NCBI GenBank assembly: GCA_015350385.1 | Contig: WNKI01000002.1 | Coordinates: 8,142,404 to 8,206,403, forward strand | Reading direction: 5' to 3' | Source of the DNA: Aculops lycopersici | Taxonomy: Eukaryota > Arthropoda > Arachnida > Trombidiformes > Eriophyidae | DNA: 64,000 bases | Position numbers and translations under genes: made by a program | Shown here: positions 21,403 to 34,121 of the stretch, piece by piece | Layout: every line of letters begins with the position of its first letter | Position numbering within the stretch: position 1 is the first letter of the stretch | The notes under the pieces: generated by a model | Told to the model about the DNA's origin: nothing | The model's input: the letters and a program-made list of their open reading frames with translations, nothing else | Database searches by the model: none

Positions 21403-24400
21403 CGAGGAGCCGCCAGCTGGAGCGTGGTCCTGGTTATTAGTGTTTTTGACACCTCAAATCAAGAGCAATAGTCTGGCATTAGAAGTGACGCTGAGAGTTG
21501 GATCATCATTGCAGTCGTTTCAACTCAACTATTGGGAACCCGAAACTGGGAGTGAGAGAGGCAAAGGGAAAATTTGGAGTGAAAGTGAGAGCGAAAGTGA
21601 AAGCGAAAGCGATAACAATAAAATCAAATCAAATTCCTGGAAGTGGACAGCGGCAACTAGACTGGAGTTGCCCATCGGATAGTAGAAAACAAAAGCAAAA
21701 GTTACACCCACTGAACTGAGCACAACTACACATTGGATTTACTCAACACACACTAGGCGCCAGATGGACCGCCGGAAGTTGGCCACTTTTATTGCTGCCA
21801 CACGCGGCACTTGCGCGCTGGTCACTTAACTTGCCTTCGTCTCGTCTCGTCTCATCTCGCTTTAATTTTCGTTCGTTCAGTTACATCATAGGAGTAGCCT
21901 ATGTAACTGGAGGCTTAGTAGTTGAGTTAAACGAGCTAGCGCCAAGTGTGTTTATTACATTACGTATCGAATTAGTGCGTGCACTTGTTTCGCCACTTGA
22001 GGTTCTAATCTTTTCAGGCCCAGAGGGGGTGACTCCAATTTTTTGGCCAAAATGGTCAGACAGAAATATGGACGTTAAAAAAGGCGGTCGTCGTGGGGAG
22101 CTTTTCGACTCTCTCCAAATTGCAACATGGCCAACTGAAAGCAACCTCTACGAGTCGGCCGACAAAGCAACCTGCTACAATTTACCTAGACAGATTATCA
22201 GATTGAGTTCGCTAAATTACAAGCATGATGGTGGTCCATCATCGACTGATTGCTCAATTTGAAATCGAACTGATCCTCACGTATTTAGAGCAAATTGAAT
22301 CAGATTATCGCCGACAAGTCAGCGCTTTCGGATTGCTGACCATTACACGAGATCATCAAAATCTATCATCAATCGGTGGCCAGGTAGATGACAGGTGATT
22401 TCTGTTGCTCATACAGGTTATCTATTAGAGCTGTCCCTCTCTCGCTAGTGGCAGCAACACCACCGCAATCTCAGCTACCACCATGGTCGCCATTTCTGAA
22501 CAAATTTCTGATCAATCATCCAGTAGAGCCGCCAAGCCTACGAGTTTCTTTGGATTTTTGCAAAACATAAAAATCAATCCATCAAATTCAGTCGAGGCGG
22601 CGCGCTAGCTCAAAACGTCTGGCCAATGACTACCGCTATTGCGTATGATTTTCATCTAACCTGAAACTTGATCTCACCCACTCGCTGGCCATGGGGATGG
22701 ACATCAGCCTTGTGAAATGGCAAGGGCATCACATCTGTGTAGACCAAAGTGGCAAACTAAACAGAGCATTTTATGCTCAGGGCAAAGGGAACCAGAGAAA
22801 GATTTAAGTTGGTGGCCGAGAATCCAAATGTACGTTTCTTTTTTATTTCCATCCTCCAAAACCGAACTCAAGCTCTCCCTATTCCCTTCTCTTGCTGAAA
22901 ATCCAAAAAGTCATCATTTGATCATTGGAAGCACTTGCGATGTTTCGCGGTGGTTGCCGCAATGCAGTAGCTGCTAGTAACCATAACTATTACACTCCAA
23001 CTTAAACTTCAAGTTGCTCGCGCACAACCAACTCGAACTTGAGGCGCCATGGTCGTCATAGTTGCTGGCTTTGCCGCTTCCGGTTCCACAACCGGCGCCA
23101 GTGGTGGCGCCAGCTGCAGACGATTGATATTGCGTAACTGGCGCGCGTGTATGTGATCATTGAACACGCGCGCCAAGTGGGGGATGGTCAATGGCCGCCG
23201 ACTCGGATTGTTGTTGTTATACTCAAGTAAACCGAGCCAAACTTGAGAGGAAAGAGCTTGTTTGTTGCCGCCAAGGGAAAGAAAAACTCATACTTACATT
23301 GTGCAGCAATGACAACGACGACGACGACGACGATGATGATGGCGACAGCTACATCCCAATTGAAACGTGAGAGACTACACACACAAACACATACATGTAG
23401 CACCTACTACTTCCGCTACAAAGTGATGATCATAAGTTGCAGGTGGCTGGCCACTTACCTCGCGCTTGAGGGCGGCCGATTTGGTTTGGTAGTACTATGA
23501 TGATTTTATATGTGTGACTCTCTCCCTCTCGGGCGCTTGTTTCGTCTTGAGCTCATTTCTGAAGCTCAAGCTCGCATTTAGCGACGACGGAGGCAACTTG
23601 GCGCAGCTTGTGCTAGAGCCCAAGTCAATTGCGTCATCTCATCGTCCTCCACAGAAAGGAAAGTTGTCGGAAACAGACACTGGCTAGTGGTAATTGTAAA
23701 TCTAATTCAATGATATGAAACGATTCAAGCTTCTCATTCCACTTGATTCATTCGAGTTTTGCCAACAGAATGCTAATATGCTTCTCCTTCCGTCTGTGCT
23801 TGCTCTCGGTTCGAATCGGACCGTTGGCTGCGTACGTATCGATGCGCTTACAATCAGAGAGAGGGGAGAGAGTTTATAGGCATAGGACTAGCGCGCTGCT
23901 CACTTGTAGTCTCGAGATTCCCTCCCTCTTGCTTGCTCATATCGCCGGCCCAATTGTGTTTTTTCCCTGCCCATTTCCGCGAGCGCAATATGAATGAATG
24001 CCGTTGAACTATTAATTTGAATAACAATGAAAAAACGATCGCCGTCAAGAACAGACAGTTTAGCGATAGTTATTTGAGATGCCATGAGCCACACGCTCTC
24101 AAATTCTATCTTGTGTTGGATAGTCGAGCTCAATCTCGATCCTTTCCAAGTCGAGTCGAGTCGAGATGAGTTGTGGTTTAGAGGGAGAAAAAAACAATGT
24201 TATTATTATGGCCAAATTGAATTCGCGGCCTCTTTAAGTTTAGGCGCTCGACGCATTAGAGCGCATAGATTCGTCTGCCCATCCGTCCGTCTGTCTATTT
24301 GGCCAGTTGAAAGTGGGAAACGTCATGCCATTGACGTTATTGTTGTGGTGTAACTCTCTTGTTTGGTGGCGGCGTTGTGTTCTGTTTATCTTGGCATGAA

Positions 24401-25151
24401 TTTAAGTTTCAAAATTGAATTAACGGCAAATAAATAAACGAGAGCCATAGGAATTGAAGGGGAGCGAGCAAGCATACGGTTGGCGCAAATCACAAAGCGC
24501 AGCCAATTTTCCTCTGGAATGCCAACTCCACGCGCGCCCAGCTCTCCTCTATTGAGTTCCCTGACTCGCTAGCAGCCTACAATGGTGCGGCGCACACGGA
24601 GGCTAGCTGAAATCAATACTGGTCGCTCGCGTGCGCCGGCCACGCGCCTCATGAGCAATTAGAACCAATCAACAGCAAATAATTAGTCGCTGGCCATCTT
24701 TAATTGAGGGCGCGAAAGAATAATACTACTAACAATAACAATAACTATAATGGGAGCGAGTCCATCGTTAATCAATCGGCGGGTCGCCAGTCTTGGGTTA
24801 GGTGAACTATGGTCAGGATAATTAGCGCAGTTCATGGTTTTTGTGTTTGTTTGTTCTGCCTGTTGGTGGTGGTTCATGATTACAACAATAGTCTATATAT
24901 TCACTCGCGTTTGCTGGCGCCCAAGTGGGCGGTCAGATTAAAGGTTATTGTCATCGCCATCAGCGCCGCCAAGTACCACCCAACTCTTGCACTGCAAATG
25001 GCAATTGAAATCGATAAATCAAAAGCATATTTCGAGCTGGACGAGTTATTATTAGTTGGATTTGTGTTGGGTTGTTATTATGCGTCAAATAATAACAGCG
25101 GCGCAGATCAAACTAGAGCTACAGCTGGGGAATCAATATCGGAGCGGAAGT

Positions 25152-25193
25152 GATATCGATATCGATATCGCTATCAACATCAATATCAACATA
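25152..25193. repeat. (GATATC)n grading into (ATCAAC)n hexamers
   Basis: Period-6 degenerate tandem array; the GATATC part is self-complementary. Confidence 0.8.
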
Positions 25194-27123
25194 AACAACA
25201 ACAACGACATCAACATCTTGAAACCAATTCATTCTTCTTCTTTTTGGTGGTCATAGTCGCAATCGTTGGATACTCCAACGATCCAATTGGAACAACTCAA
25301 CTCACAAAATCGTTTCGATTCAATGGCCTCGAGGAGCAAGAGGAGAAGCATCAAAGGGACGAGAAAACATCGGCTCCGAATAGCACGCAGTCGCTACAAT
25401 TCAACGAAACATGGTTACTCTCGGATTGGCCGACGCCAACATAAGGTGGTGACATCTCAGTAATTGTCCTCTACTGCTTCCGTCGCATTATATCCTAGAA
25501 ATCACCTCTCTCGTGTTCATCGGCAAACAGCAGCCCAGAGTTCAGTTGGCCCGACGCCCAGCTGCAAGGGCCGCCGCTTTCGCCTCTCTTAGCCTGGATT
25601 GCGTCATGCTTTGAGTACCGTAAAGGACATTGAAGGCTGCAATTCGGAACCAACCATCGAATCATCATCATTATCATCATCATCATCATCATCATCATCG
25701 ACATCACTAACCAACTGACGGACCAGCCCGACGGTGGCACTCAAGCTCAGGGAGGCGTGGCCCAGGTGTCCCGCTTTTCCCCCAATGGAAATAAATAAAA
25801 CACCAATCGCAAGTGCAAAAACAAGTGGCCATTGCGGCGCTTATTTGTCGTCCGCTCTACCAATTTGCTCGAATCGAATGTGGCCATTTGAGCTGGAATA
25901 TGGAAGCGATTCTTGGCAAGAGAGGCGCAGATGCGCCCACTTGCCTCGAGCGTGAAATTGATTCAAATTGAATGTGGAATCATCTCTAGTTATATAACAG
26001 ACTAGAGAGATGAGGGGAAACTGAGGCGTGTCGCTGTAACATTTGGTTTATTGTACAAGTAGAGACCAAACTAGAGGGTGAGTTATTGTCGATTAAGATT
26101 AGGTTAAAAGCAGGCAAGAATTTGAGACCAAAACTAAACTAGTGGCGAATATAGAGATTGAGATGGATATTGAAATTGCGAAGCAATTTAAATAAGTTAT
26201 AGCTCGATCTTCAAATGTACAAGCACATTCATCATAATATACATTCTGTTTGCCAAATAAGTAGAAGAAGTAGCCACAATTTCATTCTTTGGTGGTCAGT
26301 TTTTATGGAGAGGGAGAGCGGGAAAAACCTCAAGGATGACATCAAAATTTGGTCTCGGTTATTGTTCTCGATTTTCCAATCGGTGGTTCTCTTGTTTGCG
26401 AGTAACAGTGAAAAACAAAAACAACATTCGAATTTGCGGTATCAAAATTGGTAGCCACTTTCATTTCAATTTAAATAGGCGATGGTTTTTGAATAAGGGA
26501 GCATTTATTTTTAATATTGCCGATAGCTAAACTGCACACCCTTAGTCTAGCGCGACCACAACAGTAACAAAATAAACGAGGGAAAAGTATATCAATATCA
26601 ACGACAAAACCAAGTGTCCTCGTTATGCAAATTTAACAGCCCCAAGGAATGAAGTGGGCTACGTGTAGAGGGCGGGCGAGTGATATGATTGAAGGGTAAT
26701 TGTGTCCAATTATGCGGCCGCCACTTGGCAGCAGTTATTTAATTTGAATTGCTGTTCACTTTGTTTGCTGGCAACGATTCGTTTCGATTGAATTCGATTC
26801 GATTCAATTTAATTCAATTGAGTTGTCGATTGGATTGGATTGAATTATAAATTTGTGTTTATAAGTTTGATGCGCGCAAATTTGTTTCGCATTATCGACC
26901 GGAACGCCGCGGATCGAGTTTCATGCCTGAGAGTTCATGCTAATTTTGTATGCTAAATCTGTGCAATACAGTTTTCGGTGTCCAGTGAATTATCAAGAAT
27001 AAGCAAGTAAATCAATAGGTCTCCAAATCAATTGATTGTTCGCAAATATTGAGGTATCAGGAGATGTAGCTACTGAAGGCGAGCACTCGCTTGGAATGGT
27101 AATTTCATTGTAAATGTGAAAAG

Positions 27124-27142
27124 AGAGAGAGAGAGAGAGAGA
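27124..27142. repeat. (GA)n microsatellite
   Basis: About nine copies of GA, similar to the longer GA/CT tracts at 48 kb, 52.6 kb, 56.8 kb and 60.3 kb. Confidence 0.9.
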
Positions 27143-30103
27143 CGACTGGTCTCTCATTATCACATGTCGCAATCGTTTCTAATTTCATCACTTGTCTATG
27201 CAAACCAATAGACACACTCATACTCGAACAATGATCCCATGTGTCTGGCTTGGCAAATAGACGGATGAAATCATCAGCCACAAGTGGTTACGGCCTCGCT
27301 CACCTCTAACCCTCGCCCAGAAGAGCGGCATAATTAACAGCGCGAGTGGGCGCAAATGTTCAACAACACGAGCAAACGGAACACATAGACACTCTACGAG
27401 TAAATGTACATGGAATCACTCGAGTCAGGCGTACAACCAGTTTGCTGCAATTACCTAACTAACTAACTATATCCACTGAATGGCTAGGAGTCGTTAGTGC
27501 CGACCAATCGCCTCCGCTACCCTCGCAATCTCAGCCAGCAAAAACCCCTCAGTCTCAATAGAATGCCACCTTTGTCGCTGCTGAAGTGTGGAAATAGTAA
27601 ATTTCACATAATGCACTATAGTTATGTGAGAGTCTCTCGCGCCTTAGCCTGTTAAGTGAGCGCATGCTGAAGAGGAATCTATCCAGTTGATTCCGGCTGA
27701 CAATAATTGACTCTGTAATGGAAGACTGGTTGATTGACTCTTGTTGCTGATGTATCCTCTAGATCACTCATAGAAGCGGCCGTGTGCACTAGCAGCACAT
27801 GAGCATCGAAACGACCACCAAACACGAGGCGACCTCACTCACGTCGCCCTGTTTAGTCTAATGATTAGAACGACAACAAAGTATAATAATAATAATAATA
27901 ATGATAACAATTCACGTTCTCAGCACCACGTTCAATTTATCTACTTGTGAGATTAGCTACCACAAATAGCCTCGTTCCTTGGCTCAACATCAACCAAATG
28001 TTGTTTCATCTGTTGTTGTTGTCGCTGCTGCTGCTGTCGTTGCACTTCATAAAAGCAAATGAGCAACCTTTCAGATGGATAGACGGGGAGGACAATTTGG
28101 CAATAGTGGGCGCTAGTCTCTTTAGCAAGCCAAGATTTTTGTGTAGATGCGTAGCGTGCACATCGTCGCCGCGAGATGAGGACCACGAGCTCGCTAAGTG
28201 GTGCTGTCATGAAATCCAATTAGCTTATTGCCGCATTCCCTCTTCCTCACCCTCATCCGCCGCCATCGCCGTGGCGCTTACCGTTCGTCTCTCATTCCAG
28301 GTCAATGGAATGATCAGTTGGACTTTATTTAGAAGTTTTGATTTGGTTAAATCAGCGAGATGTCGCCACTTTCCAATTATGAGCCACCACCGAACGGCCA
28401 ACCAGTCGAAAATTGTGCTGCGCTCAACCTACCCACCCCCTTAACCCCGATTCAATCGGTGGCGCCGAGTCGCACACTTGAGCTCGATGCGTGACACGCC
28501 CTCTCGCGGTAGTTGGGCTCAAAGTGCGCTCACAGCCGGAAGAATCAGTTCCGACTCAGACGACATTTGGGTGGGCGCAGCGGGACTCCAGACCTGCAAA
28601 GACCAGAGCGTGCGCTAGTGTCACCAGCAGCAGCGGCGCCGGCTACCGTTTGGCCGACTCCCTGTCTTCTATGGCAAAATCAAGCGCCGAAGCAGCAGCA
28701 GCAACAAGTGTGTGCACTTGTCGATGGAGACGCGAGGTGCGCACAGAGACTAACCCGAAGCACAACAAGTGCACCAGTGCACCAGCGCACTTGTTGCGCC
28801 GGCCATGACAACCTCGCTGCCGACAGGCAGCGACCCTAACGAGGGCGACCAGTTGCCAGTCGACAGGACAAACCACTAGCCGCGACCATCGCCGCGGCCA
28901 TTCGCTCGCACCAACCGAGTCATGTCACAGAAAGTGATCGAGGATTCAAGTGAGCAGGCTAAAAATAAGGGGAGGAGCGAGAGAGAGAGAGAGAGCTAGT
29001 TACTCTTGGTGCACTTACTACCTCGGCCACTTGATCACTCGCTCGCTGGCACCTACTCCGTAAAGTATTTCGAATATCGAGTTTGAAGAGAGAACCATCT
29101 CGCAACGCAGTTTGCTTGTGCAGTTTGGCTGGGCCACTGAATCTAGATGGGAGGGCCGAGCGGCTAGTGGGAATAGAATTGGAATCAGAAATAATGATAC
29201 TACTATACGCTCATCGTTGTTGTGGTTGGAGCGGTTGTGGTGGTGGTCGAGTTAGTAACTATAACTTGTTGTTCGCCGATGCACCACCAAAACCACAAAC
29301 TTGGCGGTTGTTCTCTAGATCTCTCATTAAATTGCCGGTAAAGAGAGCGAGAAAGAGAGACACAGTCGCACCAAATGGATAATGGAGCGCACAGTCACAC
29401 TTGTTGCCGCTGCCTTTGCAGCAGTAACAGCAACCGTGCACACAACAAGTGGCCGCGGCAGCTCCACATCGCTTCGCATCAAGACACTCGATGTGAAGTC
29501 TCGCCAATCTAAAGGTTGTCTTCGCAGTCGCAATCTCCGCAGTCGTCGGCGTCGTGGTAGCGTTAGTAGTGGTAGCGGCGATAGTAGTCTTCGCGTCGAC
29601 GCGAGTTTTATTCTTCTTCTTGTTTCTTGAAACTAACCAACACTAGCAACTTGTTGCTGCTGCTGCTCATAGTTTGCATTGCCAATGCTACCGCCACCGA
29701 TGGTATAAGACAGCAGCGATAGGAGCGTTATTTTAGACAGTAAACAGTTGGCTACTTGTGCGAATTTGCAACTCTCCCGAACAGCAACAGCAACAACAAC
29801 TAACCAACGGCAACGAGCTTGAGAAATAAGAGAAAACAACAACATCAAGCCACCAGATAACATATTGAAACTGAGATACTCTCAATGTTGCTCGGTATCG
29901 TCGTCGTCAACCTGGTCCGTAGCCGCTGCCGCCAATCACGTCGTTGCCTCTCAAACCATTCAATAATTAATTGATATATATATATATATTGATATACTTT
30001 CTACTCGGCCACGTTAGCCGTTTTTAACTTAGAAAATACTTAATCAAACTATTCTATCCAAATCCAAGATTGATCCCACCATCAAATCAACAACTTCTAC
30101 AAG

Positions 30104-31093
30104 ATGACACTCAAAACTGAGCTTCCCCTAACTATAAAACACAAGCTGAATCGTTTACAGCACCATCAACAGCAACACCACCGCCACTTATACCATGTCC
30201 ACCACTTGTTGGACCACCACCACCGTCACCACCATCAACAACAGCAACAGCAGCAGCAACAACTACAACAGCAACAGTTGGTGGTGGTGGATAACCAAAA
30301 CCAACAAACAGTATACAGCGACAGTAACTCCATTCTAGGTGATACAAGCAGCAGCAGCCTCAACATTTATAGCGACAATAATAATCATCTCCAATTGGCC
30401 ACGATACAGCAGCAGCAGCAGCAACAACATCAAGCTATTGGCCAAAATAATCACGTCCACCGTCACCACCATCACCTGCATGCAAATGGCGCCACAACAT
30501 TGACCACATTCACCACCCTATCCGCAGCAAGCAGCACCACCAAGACGAAACGATCCTCAGGTGGCTCGCTGCTTGCAACCGCAAACGCAAATCATCACAA
30601 TCACCACCACCCAATCAACCACAAGCCAGTGGCAAACACAACAACAACAACCACAACCAAAACAACATCCACCACCACCACCAATCATCATGGCCAACCC
30701 ATTGCGGCCGCCAAGCTTGCGAGGGCAAGACAACAATCGCAAATCCAATACTTCCTACTGGCCGCCTTTGCTTATATTGTGTCGCCCATTGATTTGGTGC
30801 CAGAGGTCATCTTTGGTGTATTCGGAATTTTAGACGATATTTTATTCCTACTCATGTGCCTATTTTGTGTTGCAATCATATTAGTCTATCCACTCTTTGC
30901 CGAAATGAGGAGAAAACTTCTATTTAAACTTGGTCTCCTCAAAGTTTCTGCAACCAATAATTCCATTGCTCAAGCTCAGACTGTTACACAAGGTCACAAC
31001 AAATACAATCACAATCATAATAATATTGGCAGTAACAACAACAACAATCACGATAACAACAAACTTGGACTAGTGATGAATAAAAATTTTTAA
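30104..31093 (+). CDS. DUF1232 membrane protein, RNF170-like C-terminal part
   Basis: The 329-residue frame has about 210 residues of His/Gln/Thr-rich low complexity, then a DUF1232 domain at about 220-275: YIVSPIDLVPEVIFGVFGILDDILFLL, two hydrophobic segments. This pattern is closest to the C-terminus of RNF170, an ER-membrane E3 ligase that targets IP3 receptors. The first residues (MTLKTELPLTIKHKLNRLQ) loosely resemble the linker before DUF1232 in RNF170. No RING finger is present in this frame or was found just upstream. The sequence before the ATG at 30104 ends ctacaag, a possible acceptor, so this may be the last exon of a gene whose RING exon lies elsewhere, or a RING-less paralogue. 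AATAAA overlaps the 3' end of the frame at 31079. Confidence 0.75.
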   Translation: MTLKTELPLTIKHKLNRLQHHQQQHHRHLYHVHHLLDHHHRHHHQQQQQQQQQLQQQQLVVVDNQNQQTVYSDSNSILGDTSSSSLNIYSDNNNHLQLATIQQQQQQQHQAIGQNNHVHRHHHHLHANGATTLTTFTTLSAASSTTKTKRSSGGSLLATANANHHNHHHPINHKPVANTTTTTTTKTTSTTTTNHHGQPIAAAKLARARQQSQIQYFLLAAFAYIVSPIDLVPEVIFGVFGILDDILFLLMCLFCVAIILVYPLFAEMRRKLLFKLGLLKVSATNNSIAQAQTVTQGHNKYNHNHNNIGSNNNNNHDNNKLGLVMNKNF

Positions 31094-31433
31094 TTTCTTC
31101 CTCTTGTTTGTAATAACACGAGTGTGATGTCATTTTAAATAGATGAATATACACAAAATCAGAAAGAATCAACAACAATTGTCATTCAACATGCTTTCGA
31201 GTTTTATCTCGTATAACTTTTTCTTAATAGATTGGTATTTTGGTATTCCTGAATGCTGGTCGATTGTCGTCATGTGGTTTAATTAGAGATACTTTTGGAC
31301 CTCTCGGTATATCTGATGTAGAGTACAATAGTATTGAGGTAACAGTTAATGTCAATAACAGGGATCTTCTTCTCCTCTTTCCCTTTACGAATGTTTGCTG
31401 TTCAATTAGATGGTTGGTTTGTGGTCGCCAAAA

Positions 31434-32261
31434 TTAATGATACTTATTTGCAGATTGCTTTGACGCACCTGACCTCCTCATCTCCTTTACTTTAGACACC
31501 TTCAACGGAGGCTTTCCAAGTTTTCGCCTCTTACTAATATCATTCTCATCGCTTGGCGAACAGGAACGTTTCCAATCACAATTTTGTGATCCTTGTGTAT
31601 ATGATGATCCGACGGACGAAGGAGATTTATCACAATTGACCCCCTCGTCCGAGGATCTGGAACTAGGCATCGATGTTGTTGTGGTGGTGGTTGATGAGGA
31701 CGATGATGATGTTACTGCAGCTATACGATTGTTTGTCGTGGTAGTATTGAAGTCTGTTGGGGGCATATTCAATCTGCTTGGAAGTCCCATCTGTTTTCTT
31801 AGCATCTCATTCTCCGTCTCAATACTAGCTAGCCTTTGTAATAGATTGCTCACCATTGGAGGCTCGGATAGGTAATTGGTTTGACAGTCATAGACTATGT
31901 CTGTACGAGAATCTTCGGTGAGTTTTATTTGTATCAATAGGCGCGATAGTCCGACATTGTCTTCATCTTCATCATCATCATCTTCAACCCCCAAAGGCCC
32001 ATGATTCGACTTGAGGGTTGTTGAGGCGGCAGTGGTATTTGTTTTTTGTTCTTTGTTCCTCGGAGGAATTTGTTCTGCTTCTACTAATCGACTCATAATA
32101 TCCAAATCAAATTCGCCATGGTCTGTTGGTGGCCCGTCCCAGTTTGTGATGAAAAAGGGGCCCGCTTGGGCCGCCTCGTCGCTACGTATGTAATATAATG
32201 CTGGTCCACGATGCATGTCCAAGTCTTCGAACCAAGGAACTGGAAACGAGGTGTCCATCAT
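31434..32261 (-). CDS. Unidentified protein, acidic and Ser/Thr-rich
   Basis: A 275-residue frame from the ATG at 32261 (MMDTSFPVPWFEDLDM); the frame stays open to a TTG further upstream, which is not a likely start. I do not recognise the family. The N-terminal 60 residues are non-repetitive and Trp/Phe/Pro-containing (for example GPFFITNWDGPP), followed by an acidic run (VEDDDDEDED), a short leucine-rich helix (NLLQRLASIETENEMLRKQ) that could form a coiled coil, a Ser/Thr tract and a basic C-terminus (SKRRKLGKPPLKVSKVKEMRR) that looks like a nuclear localisation signal. Codon structure and complexity of both ends argue for a real nuclear protein. It follows ZMAT2 on the same strand, 358 bp from its stop. 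Confidence 0.7.
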   Translation of the reverse strand: MMDTSFPVPWFEDLDMHRGPALYYIRSDEAAQAGPFFITNWDGPPTDHGEFDLDIMSRLVEAEQIPPRNKEQKTNTTAASTTLKSNHGPLGVEDDDDEDEDNVGLSRLLIQIKLTEDSRTDIVYDCQTNYLSEPPMVSNLLQRLASIETENEMLRKQMGLPSRLNMPPTDFNTTTTNNRIAAVTSSSSSSTTTTTTSMPSSRSSDEGVNCDKSPSSVGSSYTQGSQNCDWKRSCSPSDENDISKRRKLGKPPLKVSKVKEMRRSGASKQSANKYH

Positions 32262-32563
32262 GGGTATAATAGGCTCTAGATGAGATGATGAACTTTTCCT
32301 CGAGTCAATATAACTAATAATTGACTCAACGAATGAGTGAGATGAAAAAATCACAACCAATTATTGGTTCTTACAAACGAACACAAAGTTTCCATCCAAA
32401 GTTTGAGTTTCAAACTATGCAGTCAGTGTGCGTTTTGGAATTTGTAAACAAAAGCTTTTTAGCGCGCTCCAATGACGGGCCTTATCAACGTGCCACCATT
32501 GGCGACAATTGTGAGCCGTCCGGATGAATTGGAGATCATACATTTGAGTTATTTTGAGAAAAT

Positions 32564-32569
32564 TTTATT
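32564..32569 (-). promoter_or_regulatory. Poly(A) signal of ZMAT2-like gene
   Basis: AATAAA on the minus strand, 50 nt past the stop at 32619. Confidence 0.6.
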
Positions 32570-32618
32570 TGAAATTATCAATTGAACCTATTTGAGATCG
32601 AAAGAAGTACTGGTTGAC

Positions 32619-33092
32619 TCATTTCTTAGACGTAGAGAAGCTAGAAAATCCCATCATTTTAGCCATCTCGTCCTCGAGTTCCTCGCGGTTTTCTGCCTCA
32701 TCGGCACCACTATCACAATCGTCATCATTCTTAGGTTCATCTCGTCCATCTTCATCGTCTTTGTCCAATACTAGTCCAGCTCTGCGTGCCTTTTGTCTTT
32801 TCTTCTTCTCTCTCTTCAATTGACGGGCTCTCTCCTCGAAATCCTCATCCGTTTCTCCCATCAGGTAGCCGTCCGTCGCTTGCTCGTCACGTTCTCGCCT
32901 CTTGATTTCAAGCATTTCCTTGACCTCCTCCAAAGTAGAGTCGGTGAATTTTTTTACATTGATGCCTAAATTTTGGTTGTGACGTTTGCCATTGACATGA
33001 TCCAAATAACTCAATGAATCCTTCACTATGCAATCACATACCTCACACCAGAAGCCATTCTCTCTCTTGTCCTCTTTTACACTAGCGTCCAT
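32619..33092 (-). CDS. ZMAT2: ZMAT2/Snu23 spliceosomal zinc-finger protein (N-terminus short)
   Basis: ZMAT2 (yeast Snu23) belongs to the U4/U6.U5 tri-snRNP and pre-B spliceosome and acts in 5' splice site handover. The 157-residue product has a U1-type C2H2 finger at about 16-35 (FWCEVCDCIVKDS...YLDHVNGKRH; C-x2-C-x12-H-x5-H), then a Lys/Glu-rich helix, an acidic stretch and the conserved C-terminal MAKMMGFSSFSTSKK. The family is about 200 residues, and the roughly 80 residues normally found before the finger (including a DFRRKWD motif) are missing. The frame continues only nine codons above the ATG at 33092 before a TGA, so the N-terminus is either on an upstream exon not found here or lost. 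Confidence 0.88.
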   Translation of the reverse strand: MDASVKEDKRENGFWCEVCDCIVKDSLSYLDHVNGKRHNQNLGINVKKFTDSTLEEVKEMLEIKRRERDEQATDGYLMGETDEDFEERARQLKREKKKRQKARRAGLVLDKDDEDGRDEPKNDDDCDSGADEAENREELEDEMAKMMGFSSFSTSKK

Positions 33093-34121
33093 TTTGATTT
33101 CACTATTGTCTAGTGGGTCTTCAGGTCACATAATCTTAATCATCGTCATTATGGAAAAACTTTTTTGTTGTGGAAATTTCTTCTCATGACTCTCGACACT
33201 GAATGGAATGGAAAATACTCTGTAAGTGCAAAGAGTTTTTACATTGAGACCATAGATTCAATCTGGAAATAATAATCCCATTGGCGGAATGTAAACATTA
33301 TGCCATCAACTGTGCGAGTTTACATAGCGCGCGTGTGGATCACTTGTTGGAGTTGGCTGCACGTCAGATGCAGTTGATCAGTTTCTTCTTGTGTCTACAT
33401 GAACCTGAAGGGGAAATGAGTCCTCTCTACTGGCTAAAAGACTTCGAGCATCTCGTTACCTGTTTTCATATCTCACCTGACATTTGTCATCTGCACATTT
33501 TTAGCGTTCCGCTACCACTATTTAGCTCTACTCAATTCGAGCACAGAAATGTAAGGCAAACTAGTTGTGGATACCATCGAGAGATTGCACAGCGAGGGAG
33601 AAAGCTCTCTTGAGTTAGGAAAAGCCCTCAGCATAAATCGCGTAACTGTGGCCAGGAATAAAACTAGACCAATGAGTAGAAGGGAGGCAAAAACATGTCC
33701 AAACCAAAGATAAGAACTCGAGAAAAGACCTTAATAAAGAAAACTGTGAGGTCGCCACAGAAATCAAAAGTGCCGACAACCAGCCGAGTTGTAAAAAGTG
33801 AGCCAAGACTCGTTAATGTATCGTACAAACTGTGCAGAGGGCACTGAAAGAGTGTAACCCGAACAACCTGCTCAGAGATAAGATAAGCCACAGCAAGCAA
33901 TCAAAGACACGGTCAACCAAAGTAACAGCGGGCTTGGACATCGACGAGTTAGCGAGATAAAATTTGTCGCTATCGCCCAAGTTGCACAGTGATCTCTACC
34001 ATTGCCTGTGGAAAATCTCGTAGAGCAAAAAACTCAATGCAAAATTTCCTAGCTTTGCAAGCACCGATAAATCTGTCACTAGAACTAGGCACTAGGTACT
34101 AATTGATAAATTTCCAAAACT
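33093..34121. other. Intergenic, ZMAT2 and GDP-L-fucose synthase 5' regions
   Basis: No coding signal recognised on either strand. It may contain a first ZMAT2 exon, which I could not identify. Confidence 0.5.

Larger units (their letters stand above)
16037..30103. other. 14-kb region without a recognisable gene
   Basis: Short open frames on both strands show no conserved motif and often come from triplet repeats. The region contains simple repeats and scattered CAAGTG/CACTTG elements (for example 19385-19392, 21993-22000, 29027-29034). It lies 5' of Dbx and 5' of the DUF1232 gene, so it probably holds Dbx cis-regulatory DNA and possibly upstream exons of the DUF1232 gene. Non-coding RNA genes cannot be excluded by eye. 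Confidence 0.5.

Noticed and set aside
23808..23822. GGTTCGAATC, similar to a tRNA T-loop
   Set aside because: No matching A-box, D-stem or acceptor stem pairing was found around it.
27947..28444. 165-codon frame with a hydrophobic, signal-like N-terminus
   Set aside because: The hydrophobic stretch comes from a (TTG/CTG)n repeat; it is not preceded by a clear start, and the rest has no recognisable domain. Cysteines are not arranged as a RING finger.
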